Shown piece by piece: positions 15,050 through 20,385 of a stretch of 20,385 bases of DNA; within the stretch, counting starts at the first letter, position 1; every line of letters starts with the position of its first letter. The notes beneath the pieces are model-generated. The model saw nothing but the letters and a program-made list of their open reading frames with translations. It was not told the origin of the DNA and did no database searches. A program made the translations under genes and the position numbers. Source of the stretch: Polynucleobacter sp. (GTDB lineage: Bacteria; Pseudomonadota; Gammaproteobacteria; Burkholderiales; Burkholderiaceae); NCBI GenBank assembly GCA_023253245.1, contig JALRHB010000012.1, forward strand, positions 1 through 20,385, written 5' to 3'.

Positions 15050-16243
15050 TTAATGGATTTTCTTGAGTAATTCTCGCAAGATATTACACATTTGATGAAT
15101 TTCATCTTCGCTCACATTGAGTGCTGGCATAAATCTTAAAAGATTTGGTCTTGGTGAGTTAATCAATAAGCCTTCAGGACTACGTTCACGTGCAAGTTCG
15201 ACGAGTTTTGGTCCGATATCGCTACTGAGTATTAGTGCGCGTAATAATCCTTCGCCGCGCTCACCTGCAAGATTAAATTCTGTAGAGATAGACTGAAGTT
15301 CTTTGCTTAATAGCTCTCCTTTCTTGCGTACAGAATCTAAAAAACCTGGAGCAAGCAGTTGATCTATGACACTGATGCCTACTGCAGTCATGAGCGGGTT
15401 GCCGTTATAGGTGCCACCTTGATCCCCAGGAACAAAACAGGCAACTGCATCAGTGGCTAATAATGCAGCCAATGGCACGCCACCACCAATACCTTTACCT
15501 AGAGTCATGATGTCAGGCTCAATATCAAAGTGCTGGTATGCAAAGAGTTTTCCGGTTCGCCCACACCCTGCCTGAACTTCATCAACAATCAGTAGTAGAT
15601 TATTTTCTTTAGTAAATTGACGCAGGCTTTGCATGAATGCTTTATTTGCCGGAATCACGCCACCTTCACCTTGAACGGGCTCTAGCATGACTGCAACGGT
15701 TTTATCGGTTACCAGTTTTTTAACTGAATCCAAATCATTTAAATCTGCTTTTGGGAATCCAGGAACTTGTGGCGCAAACATCGTATCCCAGCCTGGCTTA
15801 CCTGAGGCGCTCATTGTCGCTAATGTTCGTCCATGAAAACTATGATCAAAAGTGATGATCTCAAAGGCGCCAGATTTGTTCAATTGACCCCATTTGCGTG
15901 CTAACTTAATTGCGCCCTCATTAGCTTCTGCTCCGCTATTGGCAAAGAAAACTTTATTAAAGCAGCTGTTATCCGTTAGTAAGTTAGATAAACGAATCAT
16001 CGGTTCGTTATAAAAAGCTGGGCTTGGGTTGATGAGTTTTTTAGCTTGTGCATTGAGAGCATCAATCATGCCCTGATTGCTGTGACCTAAACAGTTCACT
16101 GCCCAGCCTTGTAAAAAATCCAAGTAGCGCTTGCCATTGTTATCCGTTAACCATGATCCCCTACCTTCAGCCATTACTAATTCTGGTCGTTGAGTGATAA
16201 ACATCACTGAGTGGTGATCGACGGCTTGGGCTGGTTTATTCAT
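15050..16243 (-). CDS. argD: Acetylornithine transaminase-like class III aminotransferase
   Basis: A PLP-dependent aminotransferase; ArgD forms N-acetylornithine from the semialdehyde in arginine synthesis and often also acts on succinyl-diaminopimelate. The 397 residues (E. coli 406) contain the PLP phosphate site NSGAEANEGAIK (102-113), FDHSFHGRTLATMS (132-145), EPVQGEGG (188-195), DEVQAGCGRTG (221-231) and the Schiff-base lysine Lys250 in TLGKGIGGG. The ordering and spacing fit ArgD, but other omega-aminotransferases share these motifs and no arginine genes are nearby, so substrate is inferred. It lies 50 bases downstream of the ferredoxin-type reductase on the same strand. No Shine-Dalgarno sequence precedes the ATG. 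Confidence 0.82.
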   Translation of the reverse strand: MNKPAQAVDHHSVMFITQRPELVMAEGRGSWLTDNNGKRYLDFLQGWAVNCLGHSNQGMIDALNAQAKKLINPSPAFYNEPMIRLSNLLTDNSCFNKVFFANSGAEANEGAIKLARKWGQLNKSGAFEIITFDHSFHGRTLATMSASGKPGWDTMFAPQVPGFPKADLNDLDSVKKLVTDKTVAVMLEPVQGEGGVIPANKAFMQSLRQFTKENNLLLIVDEVQAGCGRTGKLFAYQHFDIEPDIMTLGKGIGGGVPLAALLATDAVACFVPGDQGGTYNGNPLMTAVGISVIDQLLAPGFLDSVRKKGELLSKELQSISTEFNLAGERGEGLLRALILSSDIGPKLVELARERSPEGLLINSPRPNLLRFMPALNVSEDEIHQMCNILRELLKKIH

Positions 16244-16293
16244 GTGGTTTAAGTAGGGAGATCCGATAGGTTTCTATTATCGCGCTTAGTTGC

Positions 16294-17334
16294 TCATTTT
16301 GCGGCAATGTCTGCTGCACTGGTAAAAGAATCTGCGAAGAATTCTTCTTCGGGAAGGTGGCATTGTGATGAAAAGTCTTGGCGGGCTGCGTTGACCATTA
16401 CCGGGGCTCCACATGCGTATACCTGATGCTCTGCCATATTTGGATGGTCGGCCATGACCGCTTGATGGACAAAACCAGTACGGCCTTTCCATTGGTCCTC
16501 TGGAAGGGCATCTGAAATTACAGGCGTGTAGATAAAATTAGGAATGCTTTTTGCCCAGGCTTGGCAAAGCTCATGCAGATACAGGTCGCTTGGTCTGCGG
16601 CCTCCCCAATAAAGATGTATGGGACGAACTATTTTTTTGTGTTGCATTTGCTCAATAATTGATTTGATCGGTGCAAAACCAGTTCCTGCAGCGACAAAAA
16701 TAATAGGTTTTTTTGAGTCTTCTCGCAAAAAGAAGCTGCCAAGGGGGCCCTCGAAGCGCAGAATATCTTTTTCTTTGAGCGCTGGATCTTTTGCGCCAAA
16801 GACAAAATCAGTGAAGAGTCCGCCTGGTAAATGCCGAATATGTAACTCGAGAGGACCTTCTTGATCGGGCGCATTCGCTATCGAGTAAGCCCGTCGTTGC
16901 CCATCTTTTAGTAAAAATTCTAGATATTGCCCAGCTAAAAATTGAAAGCGCTCTGTAGCTGGTAACTGTAATTTGAGGATGGCGACGTCTGAGCTAGGTT
17001 TGGTAATGGTATTTACTCGACAAGGCACTTTGCGAATAGCAATATCACCGGCCCCTTGTACCTCGCGTGCCTCGATCATGAGGTCTGACTGTGGGTAAGC
17101 GCAGCAAAATAGAATGGCTCCAGAAGTTTCATCGGCTTTATTAAGGGCGGCATCGCTGTGTTGACCATGCTCAACAGCCCCTTCAATGACTTTGCCTTTA
17201 CAGGAGCCGCAGGCACCATTTTTGCAACCATAGGGTAGGGTAATTCCCTGCCTGAGGGCGGCATCTAGTATGGTCTCGTCTTGATCAACTCTAAATTGTT
17301 TGCCGCTCGTTTTGAGCGTGACTTGGTAAGACAC
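16294..17334 (-). CDS. Ferredoxin-FAD-NAD(P)H reductase, AscD-like
   Basis: A soluble electron-transfer protein with three modules in order. First, a plant-type 2Fe-2S ferredoxin (about 1-90) with Cys37, Cys42, Cys45 (YGCKNGACGSC) and Cys77. Second, an FAD domain with RAYSIANAP (148-156). Third, an NAD(P)H domain with GTGFAPIKSI (217-226) and YACGAPVMV (306-314). The 346-residue arrangement matches CDP-6-deoxy-3,4-glucoseen reductase (AscD) and the reductase components of multicomponent oxygenases. No deoxysugar or oxygenase genes are in the window, so the partner is unknown and the AscD name should be read as family only. I chose the GTG at 17334 because AAAGGA sits 6 bases before it; an ATG two codons upstream (17340) directly abuts that site. 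It diverges from the SDR gene with 36 bases between them. Confidence 0.85.
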   Translation of the reverse strand: MSYQVTLKTSGKQFRVDQDETILDAALRQGITLPYGCKNGACGSCKGKVIEGAVEHGQHSDAALNKADETSGAILFCCAYPQSDLMIEAREVQGAGDIAIRKVPCRVNTITKPSSDVAILKLQLPATERFQFLAGQYLEFLLKDGQRRAYSIANAPDQEGPLELHIRHLPGGLFTDFVFGAKDPALKEKDILRFEGPLGSFFLREDSKKPIIFVAAGTGFAPIKSIIEQMQHKKIVRPIHLYWGGRRPSDLYLHELCQAWAKSIPNFIYTPVISDALPEDQWKGRTGFVHQAVMADHPNMAEHQVYACGAPVMVNAARQDFSSQCHLPEEEFFADSFTSAADIAAK

Positions 17335-17340
17335 TCTCAT

Positions 17341-17346
17341 TCCTTT
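17341..17346 (-). promoter_or_regulatory. Ribosome binding site that favours the GTG start of the reductase
   Basis: Minus-strand AAAGGA (17346-17341) is 0 bases from the ATG at 17340 but 6 bases from the GTG at 17334; the latter is a workable spacing and gives the N-terminus MSYQVTLKTSG typical of homologues. Confidence 0.6.
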
Positions 17347-17355
17347 CAATAAATC

Positions 17356-17368
17356 GTTACGATGTAAC
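17356..17368. promoter_or_regulatory. Small inverted repeat in the reductase/SDR divergent gap
   Basis: GTTAC-gat-GTAAC, 5-bp arms with a 3-base centre, occupies the middle of the 36-base gap. It overlaps TACGAT (17358-17363), which ends 7 bases before the SDR ATG and could be that gene's -10. An operator is possible, but a 5-bp arm can arise by chance. Confidence 0.3.
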
Positions 17369-17370
17369 TT

Positions 17371-18258
17371 ATGCAATCTTTTGGTAAATCTCGAATCTTG
17401 ATTATTGGCTGCGGCGATATTGGCCTGCGTGTTGCCAGGCAGCTCGTCAAGAATTACCGTGTATATGCCTTAACTTCCCAAAAAACGCGTTTTCAGGAGC
17501 TGAGAGCGGTTGGTGCGATTCCAATCTTAGGGGATCTGGATAAGCCCGATAGCTTGTGGCGCTTGGGAAGCCTTGCACAAACCGTGATTCACTTGGCGCC
17601 ACCCCAAAATCTAGGGCATCGTGATTACCGAACTCGCAATCTCCTCAGAATTTTATCCCAAGGTTCAGGTGTTGTCAGACGTCTTATTTATATCAGCACC
17701 ACTGGCGTTTACGGGGATCATAAGGGGGCTAAGGTGGTGGAGAGTACGCCAGTGAGACCTCAAAGTGAGCGAGCAAAGCGCCGAGCTGATGCTGAGCAAG
17801 TATTGCGTCTATGGGCGCCAGCCCATGGGGTAGCTTTAACTATTCTCAGGGTGCCTGGCATCTATGCGCTAGATCGTTTGCCAATTGAACGTATTCAGTC
17901 GCGCACGCCGACATTATTGGCAACCGAGGATGCGTACTCAAACCATATTCAGAGCGATGATTTGGCTAGGCTCATTTGTGCGGCGGTGTATCACGGCAAG
18001 CCTCAAAGAGTAATCAATGTCTGTGATGGTGGCGAATCAAAGATGGGAGATTATTTTGATGAAGTGGCTGATGCCTTTGGGTTGGAGCGTCCACCACGAT
18101 TGCCTGCTGCAGAAGTCGAAAAAATAGTTTCTCCAATGTTATGGTCTTTTATGAGCGAGTCTCGACGTGTCGGTAATGAACGACTCAAAGAGCTGAAAAC
18201 ACCGCTACGCTACCCTAGCGTAACGCAGTTTTTGAAAACTATTTCCAAGAATCCTTAA
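17371..18258 (+). CDS. Atypical NAD(P)-binding SDR, YeeZ-like
   Basis: An extended or atypical short-chain dehydrogenase/reductase family protein of 295 residues, probably cytosolic. The N-terminus carries a Rossmann nucleotide loop GCGDIG (13-18) after the first beta strand (RILII). LIYISTTGVYGD (105-116), with Tyr114, resembles the epimerase-type active-site region, but the YxxxK lysine is not in its standard place, so catalysis is uncertain. SNHIQSDDLARLI (about 191-203) and INVCDGG (about 215-221) match the back half of the nucleotide-sugar epimerase fold. I cannot name a substrate; YeeZ of E. coli is the closest kind I recognise. The ATG at 17371 has no Shine-Dalgarno sequence. Its last 20 bases overlap the 3' end of glnS on the opposite strand. 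Confidence 0.8.
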   Translation: MQSFGKSRILIIGCGDIGLRVARQLVKNYRVYALTSQKTRFQELRAVGAIPILGDLDKPDSLWRLGSLAQTVIHLAPPQNLGHRDYRTRNLLRILSQGSGVVRRLIYISTTGVYGDHKGAKVVESTPVRPQSERAKRRADAEQVLRLWAPAHGVALTILRVPGIYALDRLPIERIQSRTPTLLATEDAYSNHIQSDDLARLICAAVYHGKPQRVINVCDGGESKMGDYFDEVADAFGLERPPRLPAAEVEKIVSPMLWSFMSESRRVGNERLKELKTPLRYPSVTQFLKTISKNP

Positions 18259-20011
18259 GTCCAACAGTGCGGTTAAAGACTGGGGCACCAGGTTTTGAGT
18301 CCACTTGATCGGCAACAAAATATCCATGTCGCTCAAACTGAAAACGCTCTTCTGCTTTAGTGTCTTTCATGCAAGGCTCTAAATAAGCAGTAATAGTTTG
18401 TTTTGAGTTTGGATTGATAGCATCTAAAAAATTTTTATCACCACTATCGGGATGTGGGTCGCTAAAGAGGTGATCATATAAACGAACTTCTGCGGGGATC
18501 GCTTCCGCAGCGCTTACCCAATGAATATTGCCTTTAACTTTGTAATTGTTTGATCCAGGAGTTCCGCTCTTGCTATCGGGAAAGTGAGTAGCATTTACTT
18601 GAATAACATTGCCAGCGGCATCGACTTCAAAGCCTGTGCACTCAATCACAAAACCATGACGTAAGCGTACGCGTCCCCCCGCTTGATCACCATTTGGTGG
18701 GTAAAGTCTAAAGAAGCCTTTGATGGGTTCCTTCATGAAGTCATCAGCCTCAATCCACAACTCGCGTGTGAAATGAAATTCTCGGTTGCCCCATTCAGGG
18801 TGTTGAGGATGGCGTGGTGCTGAGCATGGTTCGCTTGCAGATGAGTCAAAGTTTTCGATAACAAGTTTGAGTGGCTTAAGAACTGCAGTGGCTCTTGGCG
18901 CCTTAGTCTCAAGATCATCACGTAAGGCTTGGTCCAGGGTGCTCATATCAATCCAGCTATCTGCCTTGGAGACACCTATTCGCTCGCAGAATAGGCGAAT
19001 ACTTTCAGGTGTGTAGCCTCTGCGGCGAATACCCACAATCGTTGGCATGCGTGGATCATCCCAGCCATCTACATGCTTTTCTTCTACTAATTGCAATAAC
19101 TTTCGCTTGCTAGTAATGGTGTAGGTCAAGTTGAGACGAGCAAATTCATACTGATGCGGAACGGGATTCTTGAAAACCCCAAGCTCACTTAAGGAGGTAA
19201 TAATCCAGTCATACAGGGGGCGATTATTTTCAAATTCGAGTGTGCAAATTGAATGTGAAACACTCTCTAATGCATCCGATATGCAATGTGTGAAGTCATA
19301 CAAAGGGTAGATACACCATTTGTTGCCAGTGCGGTGATGGTCGGTATGACGAATACGATAGACCACAGGATCGCGCATCACAATATTCGGATGCCCCATG
19401 TCAATCTTCAGACGCAGGACATGTTCACCGTCTTGATATTTACCGGCACGCATCTCTCGAAATAAGCTGAGGTTTTCAGAGGGGGTGCGGTCGCGATAGG
19501 GGCTGTTTTTTCCGGCTTGGCCAAAGTTGCCGCGATTTGTATGAATGTCTTCGGCGGATTGGCTATCAACATAAGCTTTACCATTTTCAATTAGCAGTTC
19601 TGCAAAGGCATAAAGCTGATCAAAGTAATCACTTGCATGGTAGAGGTGCGTGCCCCAATCAAACCCAAGCCATTTCACTGCATCCAAAATACTATCAGCG
19701 TATTCAACATCTTCTTTTACTGGGTTGGTGTCATCAAGGCGCATATTGCAACGCGCACCACCGGCCTGGGTGTTGTAGTCGTTCGCTAAACCAAAGTTAA
19801 GACAAATGCTTTTTGCGTGACCGATATGGAGATAGCCATTCGGCTCTGGAGGAAAACGGGTGATGATTGAAGGAATGGCCTGCCCATTCCTATCGAGCCG
19901 ATTTTGATACTCACCACTTGCCAAGTCATGATCAATGATCTGACGCAGAAAGTTGGAGGGTTCATTAACCGCGCTGACAGGAGTTTTAGGGGATTTGCTA
20001 TCTTGAGACAT
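18239..20011 (-). CDS. glnS: Glutaminyl-tRNA synthetase
   Basis: Class I synthetase that charges tRNA-Gln directly. The 590 residues have the catalytic start PPEPNGYLHIGHAKS (54-68, HIGH at 62-65), RLDDTNP, and the KMSKS-equivalent ITSKRKL at 299-305 (VMSKR in E. coli), followed by GWDDPRMPT and the two C-terminal beta-barrel anticodon-binding domains. It is about 35 residues longer than the E. coli enzyme (554), partly from the N-terminal MSQDSKSPKTPVSAV extension. The ATG at 20011 is preferred over upstream in-frame sequence, which would run through the tctA terminator. A TACAAT hexamer ends 6 bases before this ATG and no Shine-Dalgarno sequence is seen, suggesting a leaderless mRNA. A terminator separates it from tctA upstream. 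Confidence 0.97.
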   Translation of the reverse strand: MSQDSKSPKTPVSAVNEPSNFLRQIIDHDLASGEYQNRLDRNGQAIPSIITRFPPEPNGYLHIGHAKSICLNFGLANDYNTQAGGARCNMRLDDTNPVKEDVEYADSILDAVKWLGFDWGTHLYHASDYFDQLYAFAELLIENGKAYVDSQSAEDIHTNRGNFGQAGKNSPYRDRTPSENLSLFREMRAGKYQDGEHVLRLKIDMGHPNIVMRDPVVYRIRHTDHHRTGNKWCIYPLYDFTHCISDALESVSHSICTLEFENNRPLYDWIITSLSELGVFKNPVPHQYEFARLNLTYTITSKRKLLQLVEEKHVDGWDDPRMPTIVGIRRRGYTPESIRLFCERIGVSKADSWIDMSTLDQALRDDLETKAPRATAVLKPLKLVIENFDSSASEPCSAPRHPQHPEWGNREFHFTRELWIEADDFMKEPIKGFFRLYPPNGDQAGGRVRLRHGFVIECTGFEVDAAGNVIQVNATHFPDSKSGTPGSNNYKVKGNIHWVSAAEAIPAEVRLYDHLFSDPHPDSGDKNFLDAINPNSKQTITAYLEPCMKDTKAEERFQFERHGYFVADQVDSKPGAPVFNRTVGLKDSWK

Positions 20012-20017
20012 GGAGCC

Positions 20018-20023
20018 ATTGTA
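20018..20023 (-). promoter_or_regulatory. -10 element of glnS, 6 bases before its ATG
   Basis: Minus-strand TACAAT (20023-20018) followed by ggctcc and the ATG. At 17-base spacing the -35 region would be TCTTTC, inside the U-tract region of the preceding terminator; it is a poor match to consensus. Confidence 0.5.
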
Positions 20024-20045
20024 GAGAAAACTTGAGCTCTGAAAG

Positions 20046-20071
20046 AAAAAAGCCCGCAATGACTTGCGGGC
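20046..20071 (-). terminator. Intrinsic terminator of the tctA transcript
   Basis: On the minus strand an 8-bp stem GCCCGCAA/TTGCGGGC with loop gtca is followed by T6 and then CTTTC. It begins 21 bases after the tctA stop and ends before the glnS promoter region. Confidence 0.92.
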
Positions 20072-20092
20072 CAGATTCAAAATTGCTTTGAA

Positions 20093-20385
20093 TTAGTCTT
20101 CTACAAAGGCCTCTTCACGAGTTTTCTTAACTGCTGGTAGCGCCACGATCACAACAAGTAAAGCCGCTGCAATCAATAGGCCAAGCGATAGAGGGCGTGT
20201 AAAGAAGGTTGAAAAATCACCACGAGAGAGCAATAGCGCTCTGCGGAAATTCTCTTCCATCATAGGTCCTAGAACGAAGCCCAAGAGTAATGGCGCTGGC
20301 TCACAACCAAGCTTGAAGAAGAGGTAACCAATTAAGCCAAAGCCAGCTGTGATGTAGACATCAAATACTGAATTGTTTACGGTAT
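20093..20385 (-). CDS. tctA: TctA-type permease of a tripartite tricarboxylate transporter (3' part)
   Basis: Only the C-terminal 97 residues are in the window; the 5' part runs off the right edge. The frame is open from 20383 down to the TAA at 20095-20093. It starts TVNNSVFDVYITAGFGLIGY and includes KLGCEPAPLLLGFVLGPMMEENFRRALLLS, a stretch characteristic of the C-terminal part of the large membrane subunit TctA, followed by LSRGDFSTFFTRPLS and a final membrane segment (LGLLIAAALLVVIVAL). TctA works with the small TctB subunit and a periplasmic TctC-type binding protein to take up citrate or other carboxylates; these would lie upstream, outside the window. Its codon at 20284 is TTG and is internal, not a start. 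A strong terminator follows. Substrate cannot be told from this part. Confidence 0.9.
   Translation of the reverse strand, partial: TVNNSVFDVYITAGFGLIGYLFFKLGCEPAPLLLGFVLGPMMEENFRRALLLSRGDFSTFFTRPLSLGLLIAAALLVVIVALPAVKKTREEAFVED

Noticed and set aside
16250..16255. TACTTA hexamer 6 bases before the argD ATG, as a fourth clear leaderless case
   Set aside because: It matches the -10 consensus at only two positions, so it does not support the pattern.

Overview
The window is an ordinary, tightly packed stretch of bacterial chromosome carrying core metabolic and translation genes. Protein sequences (ClpS/ClpA, IleRS, IspH, RibF, GlnRS), the DesA-type desaturase, the tripartite tricarboxylate transporter permease and the gene order all suggest a betaproteobacterium of the order Burkholderiales, most like Polynucleobacter. 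That assignment is from pattern recognition; no search was run. I see no tRNA, rRNA, CRISPR array, prophage or insertion sequence. Every stretch without a gene is shorter than about 150 bases.

Layout from left to right: (1) + strand clpS-clpA (29-2679), Clp protease adaptor and unfoldase, ending at a bidirectional terminator. (2) - strand block ribF-ileS-lspA-coaBC-dut (8791 down to 2779), which reads as one operon for FMN/FAD, isoleucyl-tRNA, lipoprotein signal peptidase, coenzyme A and dUTPase. (3) + strand purN-rsmB-desA (8843-12280): purine synthesis, a 16S rRNA methyltransferase that overlaps purN by 4 bases, and a three-histidine-box fatty-acid desaturase; a second bidirectional terminator follows. 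(4) - strand radC-rpmB-rpmG (13612 down to 12360). (5) + strand fkpB(slpA)-ispH (13643-15046). (6) - strand ferredoxin-type flavin reductase and ArgD-like aminotransferase (17334 down to 15050). (7) + strand atypical SDR (17371-18258), whose 3' end overlaps that of glnS. (8) - strand glnS (20011 down to 18239), preceded by the 3' end of a TctA-type permease with its own terminator.

Most genes serve housekeeping roles. Two neighbourhoods that are each contiguous in E. coli (ribF-ileS-lspA-fkpB-ispH, and coaBC-dut next to radC-rpmB-rpmG) are both present here but reassorted.

I did not find a clearly new biological system. The observations most worth checking are: a C-terminal segment of the desaturase that resembles the end of ISL3-family transposases; a repeated arrangement in which a -10 hexamer sits exactly 6 bases before an ATG with no Shine-Dalgarno sequence (purN, fkpB, glnS), predicting leaderless mRNAs; a shared AT core that may hold overlapping divergent promoters of ribF and purN; and an orphan AscD-like reductase with no deoxysugar genes nearby.
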